Virus record (IMG/VR): IMGVR_UViG_3300025276_000136
Location: 1-30,652 of that record
Source of the DNA: a virus
Length of the DNA: 30,652 nt
Direction: 5' to 3' (one strand)
Shown here: positions 7,554 to 16,043 of the stretch, in pieces
Layout: every line of letters begins with the position of its first letter
Position numbering within the stretch: the first letter of the stretch is position 1
Translations under genes and position numbers: made by a program
Notes under the pieces: model-generated
The model's database searches: none
The model's input: the letters and a program-made list of their open reading frames with translations, nothing else
What the model was told of the DNA's origin: nothing

Positions 7554-7620
7554 CACTAAATCTAAAGCAAGTACCAGACGTACTGATACTAAATCCTTAA
7601 AAGAAAGCAGGTGGAACTGA
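7468..7620 (+). CDS. Possible small basic protein coupled to primase-helicase
   Basis: Frame open from 7432; ATG at 7468 gives about 50 residues, very rich in Lys, Arg, Gln and Thr (MKQKQDLTKSTEV, KPKEKKQQRL, STRRTDTKSL). It overlaps the end of the GIY-YIG gene by 86 bases but alone fills 7554-7619, otherwise a non-coding gap in a gapless operon. Its TGA shares a base with the primase ATG (tgatg), a typical coupling arrangement. No family recognised; it may equally be a chance frame. The weak upstream site is aaagaag. Confidence 0.3.
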   Translation: MKQKQDLTKSTEVEDYLLKPKEKKQQRLDTKSKASTRRTDTKSLKESRWN

Positions 7621-9248
7621 TGGGTGCAACATTCACTAAGCACTACCCATGTGTACATTGTGGGTCTTCAGATGCAGTAGCACTATGGTCCAATGGAAGA
7701 GGTAAATGTTTTGCATGTAATAAGCCAGCATTCCTAGATCAATATGATGACACAGTCGTGTCAAAGTTTAACCCCAATACCGAACGAGAGTATGATATGA
7801 GTGGCGATTCACTTCAAGATATAAACAACTATGATAGTGCAGGTGTACGTGAACGTGGTCTCACTAAGACTGCATGTGATGAGTATGATATGAAAGTGTC
7901 TTACGACTCCAATGGTACAGTCAATGCACACTACTACCCCTACACAGTCAAGGGTAAAATAGTTGCGTACAAGAAACGTACACTACCTAAAGAGTTCCGA
8001 GTTGTGGGTGACCTTAAGAACGCTAAGCTTGAGTTGTTTGGTCAATCTAAGTTCCAACCCGGTGGTTTCAAGGTGATCATAACCGAAGGTGAGCTGGATG
8101 CTATTGCAGTTCAACAAGCAATGCTTAACAAGTACAAGCGTACCTACCCTGTAGTATCACTACCATCATCATCTAACATGAAAATACTTGTGGCTAATCG
8201 TGAATGGTTACGTTCATTCAAAGAAGTCATACTTATGTTTGACCAAGATGAAGCAGGTGAGAAAGCAGTGGCAGAAGCAGCTAAGATAATTGGATGGGAC
8301 ATAACTAAGGTAGCATCCCTGTCAACCAATGATCCCTGTGACTCCCTCATGGCTAATCCATTAGAGCTAATGACAGCTATCTTTAATGCACGTAAGTACA
8401 CACCTGCAGCTATCGTACGTGGTGAGGCTATATGGGAAGCATACGTTGAGCGTAAGGAAGTTAAGTCAATACCATACCCTAAGTGTCTTGAAGGTCTTAA
8501 CGATAAGCTAGATGGTATGCGTAAGGGTGAGATAGTTTTATTCACATCTGGCACTGGGTCAGGTAAATCAACAATGATCAAAGAGATCATACTAGAATTG
8601 GAGGATAATACAGATGAAAGCATTGGGCTTGTATCTCTTGAAGAAAGTATTGGAGATTCTGCAGAGAAATTTATCAAGATGTTTACTCCTCCAGACCCGA
8701 CTGTTGAGCAAGAGCGTAAAGCATTTGAAAGAGTATTTGGAAATGAACGTCTCATATTACTTGACCACAATGGAGCTGTTTCAGATTCTAGCCTCATTGA
8801 CCAAATCGAAAATCTTTGCTTGCTTGGCTGCCAGTATATCATTCTTGATCATATCACCATCGCTGTATCTGAAGGAGCTGATGGAAAGACAGGTAACGAA
8901 GCTATAGACTCAGTCATGTCTGATCTGTTAAAGATAGTCAAGAAGCATAACGTATGGCTGGGTTTAATCAGTCACCTTAGGAAGTCACAAGGTAGGTCCT
9001 TCGAAGAGGGACACCTATCATCTATTGATGACATCAAAGGTTCAGGCTCCATTAAACAGATTAGCTTTGATATAATTACATTCTCTCGTAACTTAGTGGC
9101 AGAAGATGAAGATGAAAGAAACACAATTAAACTCCGAGTACTTAAGTCACGATTCACAGGACGAACAGGGGACTGTGGTTCAGCATACTACGATACCAGA
9201 ACCAACCGACTCAGAGGACAAGAGGACTTCCTCGAGTACACTGGTTAA
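7620..9248 (+). CDS. T7 gp4-like DNA primase-helicase
   Basis: 542 residues from ATG 7620, six bases after aggtgg; a GTG at 7611 is less likely. T7 gp4 has 566. The N-terminal zinc-binding domain has CVHC (C11, C14) and CFAC (C30, C33). A Toprim-type primase core follows, with VIITEGELDAIAV and VILMFDQDEAGEKAV. The C-terminal RecA-like hexameric helicase has Walker A SGTGSGKST at about residues 310-318, Walker B-like QYIILDHITIAVS, then LISHLRKSQG and a KGSGSIKQ motif, and a C-terminal RVLKSRFTGRTG arginine-rich motif. It makes RNA primers and unwinds the fork with the upstream polymerase. Its last 140 bases overlap the longest frame of the RNA polymerase. Confidence 0.95.
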   Translation: MGATFTKHYPCVHCGSSDAVALWSNGRGKCFACNKPAFLDQYDDTVVSKFNPNTEREYDMSGDSLQDINNYDSAGVRERGLTKTACDEYDMKVSYDSNGTVNAHYYPYTVKGKIVAYKKRTLPKEFRVVGDLKNAKLELFGQSKFQPGGFKVIITEGELDAIAVQQAMLNKYKRTYPVVSLPSSSNMKILVANREWLRSFKEVILMFDQDEAGEKAVAEAAKIIGWDITKVASLSTNDPCDSLMANPLELMTAIFNARKYTPAAIVRGEAIWEAYVERKEVKSIPYPKCLEGLNDKLDGMRKGEIVLFTSGTGSGKSTMIKEIILELEDNTDESIGLVSLEESIGDSAEKFIKMFTPPDPTVEQERKAFERVFGNERLILLDHNGAVSDSSLIDQIENLCLLGCQYIILDHITIAVSEGADGKTGNEAIDSVMSDLLKIVKKHNVWLGLISHLRKSQGRSFEEGHLSSIDDIKGSGSIKQISFDIITFSRNLVAEDEDERNTIKLRVLKSRFTGRTGDCGSAYYDTRTNRLRGQEDFLEYTG

Positions 9249-11364
9249 CCCAGAGAAGTCTTCTGCTGGTGTAGAGCGTATAACATCGTACATAAAAGAA
9301 AGATGTGAGGGTAATACCTTTCGTGGGAGGCCCCCAGAAGGGGCCAGATTAATCTCCTCACTAATACCTTATGGATATACGTACGAGAAGCTAACTGTAA
9401 GGGCCGTAGCAGGTGCTGTCGCAGCTTATCAGAAGTCCAGGAGGTCATCAGCTAACCCCTTTAAACTAACCGTTACATCGTCTGTGATAGGCTTACAGGT
9501 GCTGTCTGCTTTAGGTGTACTAAACACTAACCATCAAGAGATCTTATCAGTTGGTGACCTGTACCTAGAAGCTTTCCTTCAACTAGGTTACATCCATATT
9601 GAAAGGGAATACAAAGGGTTCAGAGCACCTTACATTATTAAGTTGCTAAGTACATGGTCTAGCCTTGGAGACTTACCACCTGAGTATGTAAAGAAAACTC
9701 TTATTGGTACGTCATTCACACCACCTAAGGATATAATGTCACTGCGTAATGAGTTCACAAAGAGACCATACATTAAACGTATGAGTTCCGAAGAGGACTT
9801 TAAGCAGCTTATAGGAGCACCATTCATAACTGCCCTGAACAAGCTGCAACAAACACCTTGGAGACTTAACAACACAGTAGCTAAAGCTTTAGAGACTAAT
9901 CTAGGGTTGTTTATAGACCTTGAAGATCAGTCTATAAAAGCTAAATCAAAAGCTATAGAGATGAAGTTTGTGATAGCTAAGATACATGCCATTGGGTTAC
10001 GAGACTTCTATCAAATGGTAGAGTGTGACTATCGTGGACGTGTCTACTACACAGAACCATTCTTAAACTTCCAAGGTTCTGATGTATCCAAGGGACTCTT
10101 TGAGTTTGCTTATGCTAAACCTATGGATACTGAAGGTTACAGGTGGCTGTGTATTCATACAGCTTGTTCTTACAATCAATCGTACGAGCTAGAGGAACTA
10201 CCTACATGGATAACAACGGACTACCAAACTTATCTTCAAGACGAAGGGCTATCTACCATATCGGTAGACAAGATGACACTAAAGGACAGAGAGTTGTGGA
10301 CCCTAAACAACCTGACTTGGATAAGCCACTTAGCGGATGGGCAGAGCTTCAGAACAGAAGCAGAAAAACCCGTTAGTTTTCTTTCGTGTTGCTTAGATGT
10401 TACTGATTACACTAAAGCAATAGCTAATGGTGACGTACATATGAGTCGTGTACCTATCCCAGTTGATGGTAGTAACAATGGTTGGCAACATCTTGCAGCT
10501 ATCTCTAAGGACAACCAAGCTGGAGACCTAGTGTCCTTAGTTCCTAGTAAGATACAGAAAGATTTCTATGTCCAAGTAGCTAAACGTTTAATAGAAAGAA
10601 TGCCTGAGTGGTTTGCTGAACGTAACATACCAATGAAAGCTATCAGGAAAGGTATAGCTAAGCGTGGGTCTATGACAAGGGCTTACTCTGCTGGTCAGAA
10701 AAAGATAGCTGCTAACATGTACTATGACTGTAAGGTTGAAGGCTATGATAAGATGTACAGTATCACTGAAGATGACTGCACCCCTCTGTCAAAGCAACTG
10801 ATACTGGCAATCAACGACACATGTGTAGGTCCCTTAAAGACTATGAAGTTTATACAAAAGATGACTGACCATATCTTATCAACAGGTGAGACATGTACAC
10901 GTTGGACAACTCCTTCAGGATTCCCAGTGTTGTACGAAGTGTGGCGTCAGAAGAACATAACTGTGCGCAGTACCATACGTGGTCTTGGTCAGATAGGTCA
11001 CAGCATTAAGGTGCCTTACATAACTTCTAACGGAGACTTGTTACCGTGTCGAAGATCCTTTGCATCTGGATGCTCACCTAACTTTGTCCACTCAATGGAC
11101 GCAGCACACATGGCTAAAGTTATACAGAGTTTCTCTGGAGACTTTGGAGCTATACATGATTCATTCTCGACTCATGCATGTGATGTTAATAAACTAGTAG
11201 ATCACACCAAGTGGCAATTTGCTATGATGTATAACAGTGAAAACTTCTTTACTGTCATAGAGCAAATGCTTTTAGAAACCCGTGAGGGTTATGAACTTAA
11301 ACAACCAGAGTTAGGATCATTGGATATATCTGAGATAATATCATCTGATTACTTCTTTTGTTAA
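9106..11364 (+). CDS. T7-like single-subunit RNA polymerase
   Basis: 752 residues at most (T7: 883). It transcribes phage genes from its own promoters. Core motifs: DYRGRVY (D308-R312), motif A PIPVDGSNNGWQH with catalytic D454, motif B KRGSMTRAYS with K519 and Y527, motif C AIHDSF with D685, preceded by a PNFVHSMDAAHM block. K519 and Y527 are eight apart, as K631 and Y639 are in T7. Deviations: Ser follows the motif B Tyr (Gly in T7), and Lys515 sits where T7 has R627. The start is uncertain: ATG 9106 or 9112 (agaag six bases before) gives a long overlap with the helicase gene; the Ser/Thr/Glu-rich first 50 residues may not be translated. GTG 9175 is an alternative. It lies late in the replication block, unlike T7, where the polymerase is the first large gene. 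Confidence 0.93.
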   Translation: MKMKETQLNSEYLSHDSQDEQGTVVQHTTIPEPTDSEDKRTSSSTLVNPEKSSAGVERITSYIKERCEGNTFRGRPPEGARLISSLIPYGYTYEKLTVRAVAGAVAAYQKSRRSSANPFKLTVTSSVIGLQVLSALGVLNTNHQEILSVGDLYLEAFLQLGYIHIEREYKGFRAPYIIKLLSTWSSLGDLPPEYVKKTLIGTSFTPPKDIMSLRNEFTKRPYIKRMSSEEDFKQLIGAPFITALNKLQQTPWRLNNTVAKALETNLGLFIDLEDQSIKAKSKAIEMKFVIAKIHAIGLRDFYQMVECDYRGRVYYTEPFLNFQGSDVSKGLFEFAYAKPMDTEGYRWLCIHTACSYNQSYELEELPTWITTDYQTYLQDEGLSTISVDKMTLKDRELWTLNNLTWISHLADGQSFRTEAEKPVSFLSCCLDVTDYTKAIANGDVHMSRVPIPVDGSNNGWQHLAAISKDNQAGDLVSLVPSKIQKDFYVQVAKRLIERMPEWFAERNIPMKAIRKGIAKRGSMTRAYSAGQKKIAANMYYDCKVEGYDKMYSITEDDCTPLSKQLILAINDTCVGPLKTMKFIQKMTDHILSTGETCTRWTTPSGFPVLYEVWRQKNITVRSTIRGLGQIGHSIKVPYITSNGDLLPCRRSFASGCSPNFVHSMDAAHMAKVIQSFSGDFGAIHDSFSTHACDVNKLVDHTKWQFAMMYNSENFFTVIEQMLLETREGYELKQPELGSLDISEIISSDYFFC

Positions 11365-11374
11365 AGGATAATAT

Positions 11375-11566
11375 ATGAGTAACGTAACACAATTCCCAGA
11401 TAAATATGTAGCTGAGAACGATATGCTAAACGAGATAGGCGACATAGTTGCTAAGTACAACGGCAAGGTCACCAACGTAGCAATGCTAGGTGTCCTGCAG
11501 TCAACAGCTAACTTTGTTTTCTTATCCATTGCAGAGCAAGCTATGGAGGATGATGAGGATGCATAA
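11375..11566 (+). CDS. Hypothetical protein, 63 aa
   Basis: A small acidic protein (MSNVTQFPDKY start, EQAMEDDEDA end) with a central hydrophobic helix (AMLGVLQSTANFVFLSI) that is amphipathic rather than a clear membrane span. The site aaggata lies in the ten-base gap after the RNA polymerase stop. Its end overlaps the MazG start by eight bases, and its last codons supply the MazG ribosome binding site. The family is not recognised. Confidence 0.65.
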   Translation: MSNVTQFPDKYVAENDMLNEIGDIVAKYNGKVTNVAMLGVLQSTANFVFLSIAEQAMEDDEDA

Positions 11567-11891
11567 GATATTTGAAGAGATTGAGCTTAAGGTTATTGAT
11601 TGGGGTCACATCAAGGGTATCCTTGGGGACCTCCATACAGATGCTGACAAGCAAGCACGTATCCAGAAACAACTAGAGAAGTTTAAAGAAGAGTCACTGG
11701 AGATGCTTGAGGCAATACACTCTAAGGATATAAATAAAATACGAGATGAGATGGGGGATGTCCTTGTGACTCTTGTAATTCAATCAAACCTATGGGGGTT
11801 AGACTTAGCAGAATGCTTAGACGAAGCCTATAATAAAATAGCTGTACGCACTGGTCGTATGGTAGATGGAGTATTTGTAAAAGATGAGTGA
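11559..11891 (+). CDS. MazG-like nucleotide pyrophosphohydrolase
   Basis: 110 residues from ATG 11559, nine bases after ggagg (11545-11549). The frame is open further upstream, but those residues have no family match. The all-alpha NTP-PPase metal motif EExxE...ExxD is present as E44-E45-S-L-E48 and E64-M-G-D67, followed by the typical second-half block DEAYNKIAVRTGRM. It hydrolyses NTPs or dNTPs to monophosphates, or possibly (p)ppGpp; phage MazG proteins accompany ribonucleotide reductase genes in many marine phages. It overlaps the next gene by eight bases. Confidence 0.88.
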   Translation: MHKIFEEIELKVIDWGHIKGILGDLHTDADKQARIQKQLEKFKEESLEMLEAIHSKDINKIRDEMGDVLVTLVIQSNLWGLDLAECLDEAYNKIAVRTGRMVDGVFVKDE

Positions 11892-12132
11892 TGAAAAGAA
11901 GTCATACAATATAGTTCCAGGAATTGACGACATGGAATACGTTGAGATGTACAACCTTGACCCTGCCCTTGCGTACACACCTGAGATAAATGAAGCAATC
12001 CTTAGCAAAGTTTGGGATGACAACTACGCAGGTGCTTTGGCTGAGGGTTTATCAGATGAAGAAGCCAAAGCTTATGCTGAGTCAGGTAGGAAAGCTGGTC
12101 GCCTAACAGTAGAAAATGCAATGATGCAATAA
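11884..12132 (+). CDS. Hypothetical protein, 82 aa, last gene of the left arm
   Basis: A small acidic soluble protein (MSDEKKSYNIVPGIDDMEY start) with a helical, Ala/Glu-rich second half (GLSDEEAKAYAESGRKAG). The ATG lies inside the MazG stop (gatgagtga), so translation is coupled. I recognise no family. It is the last gene before the convergent terminators, and its transcript would end at the hairpin at 12173-12211. Confidence 0.65.
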   Translation: MSDEKKSYNIVPGIDDMEYVEMYNLDPALAYTPEINEAILSKVWDDNYAGALAEGLSDEEAKAYAESGRKAGRLTVENAMMQ

Positions 12133-12168
12133 AATAACCCCCAAGTATACGTAATGTATACCTGAGGG
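12131..12168 (-). terminator. Predicted terminator of the late (- strand) operon
   Basis: The stem pairs 12138-12150 (cccccaagtatac) with 12156-12168 (gtatacctgaggg), with two mismatches and a 5-base loop. Read on the - strand, the hairpin is followed by ttatttt (complement of 12131-12137), which makes it an intrinsic terminator for transcripts coming from the vRNAP-like gene. On the + strand no T-run follows, so it is directional. Confidence 0.6.
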
Positions 12169-12172
12169 TAAT

Positions 12173-12211
12173 GCCCTTTGGGTTCCTTAACGGAACCTTT
12201 AGGGCTTTTTT
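12173..12211 (+). terminator. Intrinsic terminator of the left-arm (+ strand) operon
   Basis: The hairpin gccct...ggttcc / ggaacc...agggc spans 12173-12205 with a 3x3 internal loop and a ttaac loop, followed by six T (12206-12211) and an AT-rich stretch. It lies 40 bases after the last + strand gene. Confidence 0.75.
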
Positions 12212-12228
12212 ATTATTATTTATTGTTA

Positions 12229-15200
12229 TTAATTAAAGTTAAACTCTTTAAGACCATCCACTGCAAACTCATGGATGATTGGTTTAGAACCTAAGGTATT
12301 AAGGATAGTCATTCGTCCCTTCTTAGCTTCATTCCCAATAGCTCTGATAGCTGCAATCTTAGTCATAGTTCGTGGCGTTAGCTTCGTAAAGAGATCAGCA
12401 AGTTCTTGGTTAGTTAACATGTGACTCCTATCAGAAATAGTTCTAACTTGAGAAGAAGTCAATGAAGGGTTACTCCTTCTGTTATCAAACTGTAAATCAA
12501 GGTCAGTAATTAACTTGTTAACACTAGCCTTTTTACCTTTTGAAGTATACTCTACAACTGAACCTTTAGCCTTCTTAACAATATCTGCCATAAGACCAAC
12601 GATGTATTCAGCATGTTCTTTATCTTCAACAAGACCTTCTGGGTCTTTAGCCGCAAGAGCCATGACCTTAGCTTTACCACGTGCATGTGATTCAGTAGCA
12701 CCATCAGCCAAAGATTTAATAAGATCATACTTAAGATTAACATTAACCCATGTCTGATTAGATAGTTTAAGCAATGGCATGAAGGAACCTAAGTCTCCAA
12801 TGAATGCATCGTATATCAATGAGACATAAGGTACCTGAACACCTGCTTCCCTTTTAAGTGCTTGGTACATAGGTCCAGACATTAGCCTAGAAAACACAGA
12901 GCCATCATTACTTATAATAGCTTGAGCTAGTATACCCTGCCTCATAGAGAAACCACCTTGTGCTGTACGACCCAAAGCAGTTAGCTTCTTTATTGTCATT
13001 GGAAGTTCTGCACTCACAGCTTTCTTGTAAGGCTTACCATCAGCATCTACCTGAGTAGATGGGTTGTCTGGCTTAGGGTCACCAAATATTCTACCTGCTT
13101 TAACTGGATCGGAATACTCTAGTTGTATAGTAGACTTAACCTTTTGATCAGTTTCTTGCATAGCTAAAGAGTTACTTGACGTTGTAGTTCCAGTAGCTTT
13201 TACAAAACGAATAGGTTCATTTGATAACATACCAACCTGAGTCATGTCCTTAAGAGCTTCTGCAAAGGCAACAATCTGAGGTGAAAGAGTTTCTGTTAAA
13301 CCTCTGGAAAGGATCTTGTGTAAGATCTTACCTGTACCTGCGGTTCCAAAAGAACTGATTGAAGCTGCAGCTCTGAGATTTTCATCAGTGCTTATTGCAT
13401 TCATAACTCCACCCAACATACGCTCGATAGCTTGTCCATAAGCAAAGGTCATAATAGGTGGCTTTAAAAACTCATCCTTGTTGAGTATAGCTAACTCAAG
13501 TAGGTTTAATATCTCAGTGTGATTAGACTCATCAATACCCCAACTGTTCATAAGCTCAGGATCAACAGTAAGATCACTGACAGATTGCCTCATGTTCATA
13601 ACCATAAGATCACGGAGGTTACCCTCAAGACCTTTGTATTCTGCAATAACTTTCTGAGGATGCTCACGAAGAACACCAACCCTGTACATAACATCTACAA
13701 TTCCAAGTTGAGCAGACATACTTGCAATACCATTCATGATACCATCGACTTCAATGGGTCTCATTTGTGACGTAGTAGTTCCACCACTCTTAACCGCATC
13801 CATGTAATTAGAAAGCTCAATGGCTTCTTCTATTAGATTTACAACTTCATTAGGGTGTTTTGCTGCTTCTGTTAAAAACCTCTTAACATCTTCATCCCCA
13901 CTAAAGTTAGGTCGTGGTGAGTTGATTGCAGCACCAACACCTTGGACTGCACCATCTACTATTTGCATGTTAAGTACAGCCCCAATAGGTAGGTCTGTGT
14001 TATAACTATCCATAGTTTCCTTAAGCTTCTTACCGACTGAAGCTATCTTCATAAGCTTAGGGTCAGGTGGGCTTGAGTTGATACGAGATCTCATATTGAT
14101 AAGCATCTTTTCTGGTACAAAATCACCATCTGTAAAGAAGTGACCTGCCCAAGTTATAAGCATAGCCTGTTCTTTAGTTGTGTTAGTGTTAGGTTTAACC
14201 TGATACTTAGTTCCACTACCAAACAGTTGCCTAGCAAACTTGTTGTTCTGAACGTTCATAACCTGAGTAGCATAGCTTATCCTAGATGTTCCTGACTGAA
14301 GGAAAGTAGGGAACCCTATGGGAAGACCGTAGACTTCAACAACATCTTGAACCATAGCCAAAGCTTTAGTAGCTTCTTGATTATACCTAGCCTTACGCCA
14401 AGCGTTTGTCTGGGCAGTCTTGTGGAAATCAAGAAGGACTCTGATCTGGTTTTGCTTATCAGGGTCAACAGAACGACCCATCATAAAATCATAATCTATA
14501 TCCTTCTGAAGAGCTTTAGCTTTTAATAATAGGTTTTCAGCAGTGTTGTTAATCTTGTCTGCCATCTTCTGACCAATGCCAAGGGAGTTACCCTGCCACG
14601 ATTCAACCTCAACCCTACCATTAATACCTACCATTTCACCGTCTATTTGTGTTTCAGTACCACCAACTAAAGGGTTTGTTAAAGTTTGGCTGGCATATTT
14701 AAAAGCTTGTAGCGCTATTAAAAGTCCTGCTTTCATACGGTTAGGTGATACAATATGTTTAACAGCTGATGTGTTCTTCATCGCTTCAACTTCGGGTTGC
14801 ACCTTACGCTTTTTATCTGATGGTAATTTAAAGTTCTTATTAGTGTCTGACTTATCTTTCTGATAAGCTGGGTATGACTTAGGGTCGTTAATGATTTGAG
14901 TCCTAATACGTACATCAGGTTCTATAGCATCTTTCCTAGCGTTTTCAATGGCCATAACACCAGTAGGTGTAAGTACATAATCATAACGCACGTTACCATT
15001 AGTCCCAACATCTATTAGCTTAGTGTTAGCTGGGTTACCTAAGTTGTACTGCTGCTTAACCCAAAGACCTAACTGTTCATAAGCTTCCTTAGTTAATTGA
15101 TTAGCAGGATCAAGATGCTTATCAGGGATAATATCTAGACCACCCTTAGCCACCTGCTGGTACATCATTAACTGTTCATGGTACATACTACCAAGCTTAC

Positions 15201-16011
15201 CAACAGAGATGTCTGACTCTGTGTCTGCAGCGGTCAATCCAGTGAGTTGATTAATCTCATCTTCAGTGAAGTTATCAACCATGTCAGGGGATATAATATT
15301 CCTGTCTTGCATATGACGCATGTACTCATGCTCCATAACAACAAAACCTAAGACTTGTGCATCAGGTGTAACCTCAAACATACGAACATCATCTGGACTA
15401 GTCTCTTGAATCATTTCAAGATGAGAGAAAAGATTAGCTGCAGTCAATGGTCTAGTCCTTGCGGCATCAACCATCTTTTCTTTAGGTAGATCAGGATCTT
15501 CAGCTACCCTGACAGCAGGTGCTTTAAAATTCATCATGTTTTGTATAACATAATTTCTTTTATCAGCCGAACCTTCTAAGCCTGTGTCCACTGGTATCTT
15601 AATTGAATCAGTTTTACTAAGGTTTGAAAGAGCCTGAACTAACCTAGGCTTGTTAGCCTCACCTACAATACCAGCAATGCTACTCTTGTCCCAACCAGAT
15701 AAAACTTCTGTGTCAGCCAACTGCTGAATAGAACTAGACCTAGCTCTTTGTTGTTGCTGTAACTCAAGTGCAGCTATCTGTTCTGGGTCATTAACAGGAA
15801 GCATCTCTTGCTTCCCATCATTAACACCAACAGGTGAAGCAGGAAGAACTTCATTGGTGTACTGAACTTCTTCCGTGTCAAACACATTGTCTTGAGTTAA
15901 ACCTACTTGAATTTTATCTGAGATAGCATCTTGTATCCCATTAGAATCCATAGCCCTAGATGCTTCAAGACGTTTCACTTGCCCTGCATTACCTGCATTA
16001 AACTTAGCCAT
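12229..16011 (-). CDS. Predicted virion RNA polymerase (N4 vRNAP-like single-subunit RNA polymerase), 1260 aa
   Basis: No annotation-grade family is obvious at first sight, but the T7/N4 polymerase core is readable. Block 1 at 574-597 (GTSRISY, then NVQNNKFARQLF) aligns without gaps to DxxGR of the phage's other polymerase (R, Y, N, Q, L and F identical). Motif A is RPIEVDGIMNGIASM with D756. Motif B is LKPPIMTFAYGQ with K850 and Y858 (T7: K631-x3-MT-x-AYG). Motif C is SLIYDAF with D1068. D756 to K850 is 94 residues, the same as D537 to K631 in T7. About 440 N-terminal residues have no match. N4 vRNAP has about 3500 residues, so this would be a compact version. As the last gene of the ejection-protein block it is probably packaged and injected (inference). 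Odd points: D846 replaces R627, and YDA replaces HDS. The aggagg eight bases before the ATG is strong. Confidence 0.75.
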   Translation of the reverse strand: MAKFNAGNAGQVKRLEASRAMDSNGIQDAISDKIQVGLTQDNVFDTEEVQYTNEVLPASPVGVNDGKQEMLPVNDPEQIAALELQQQQRARSSSIQQLADTEVLSGWDKSSIAGIVGEANKPRLVQALSNLSKTDSIKIPVDTGLEGSADKRNYVIQNMMNFKAPAVRVAEDPDLPKEKMVDAARTRPLTAANLFSHLEMIQETSPDDVRMFEVTPDAQVLGFVVMEHEYMRHMQDRNIISPDMVDNFTEDEINQLTGLTAADTESDISVGKLGSMYHEQLMMYQQVAKGGLDIIPDKHLDPANQLTKEAYEQLGLWVKQQYNLGNPANTKLIDVGTNGNVRYDYVLTPTGVMAIENARKDAIEPDVRIRTQIINDPKSYPAYQKDKSDTNKNFKLPSDKKRKVQPEVEAMKNTSAVKHIVSPNRMKAGLLIALQAFKYASQTLTNPLVGGTETQIDGEMVGINGRVEVESWQGNSLGIGQKMADKINNTAENLLLKAKALQKDIDYDFMMGRSVDPDKQNQIRVLLDFHKTAQTNAWRKARYNQEATKALAMVQDVVEVYGLPIGFPTFLQSGTSRISYATQVMNVQNNKFARQLFGSGTKYQVKPNTNTTKEQAMLITWAGHFFTDGDFVPEKMLINMRSRINSSPPDPKLMKIASVGKKLKETMDSYNTDLPIGAVLNMQIVDGAVQGVGAAINSPRPNFSGDEDVKRFLTEAAKHPNEVVNLIEEAIELSNYMDAVKSGGTTTSQMRPIEVDGIMNGIASMSAQLGIVDVMYRVGVLREHPQKVIAEYKGLEGNLRDLMVMNMRQSVSDLTVDPELMNSWGIDESNHTEILNLLELAILNKDEFLKPPIMTFAYGQAIERMLGGVMNAISTDENLRAAASISSFGTAGTGKILHKILSRGLTETLSPQIVAFAEALKDMTQVGMLSNEPIRFVKATGTTTSSNSLAMQETDQKVKSTIQLEYSDPVKAGRIFGDPKPDNPSTQVDADGKPYKKAVSAELPMTIKKLTALGRTAQGGFSMRQGILAQAIISNDGSVFSRLMSGPMYQALKREAGVQVPYVSLIYDAFIGDLGSFMPLLKLSNQTWVNVNLKYDLIKSLADGATESHARGKAKVMALAAKDPEGLVEDKEHAEYIVGLMADIVKKAKGSVVEYTSKGKKASVNKLITDLDLQFDNRRSNPSLTSSQVRTISDRSHMLTNQELADLFTKLTPRTMTKIAAIRAIGNEAKKGRMTILNTLGSKPIIHEFAVDGLKEFNFN

Positions 16012-16043
16012 TAGCTAGACCTCCTAGTCCTTCTTGTATATTA

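Noticed and set aside
8144-8842. Long - strand open frame (232 codons) opposite the primase-helicase gene
   Set aside because: It lies wholly inside a well-supported gene, has a Ser/Leu-rich composition typical of antisense frames, and has no motif or suitable context.
11490-11558. Longer N-terminus for MazG from ATG 11490
   Set aside because: That stretch overlaps the whole second half of the 63-aa gene, and the ggagg site fits ATG 11559.
12229-16011. Portal or tape-measure protein for the 1260-aa gene
   Set aside because: There are no long heptad repeats or hydrophobic tape-measure segments, and the size is far beyond a portal; the ordered polymerase motifs explain the sequence better.
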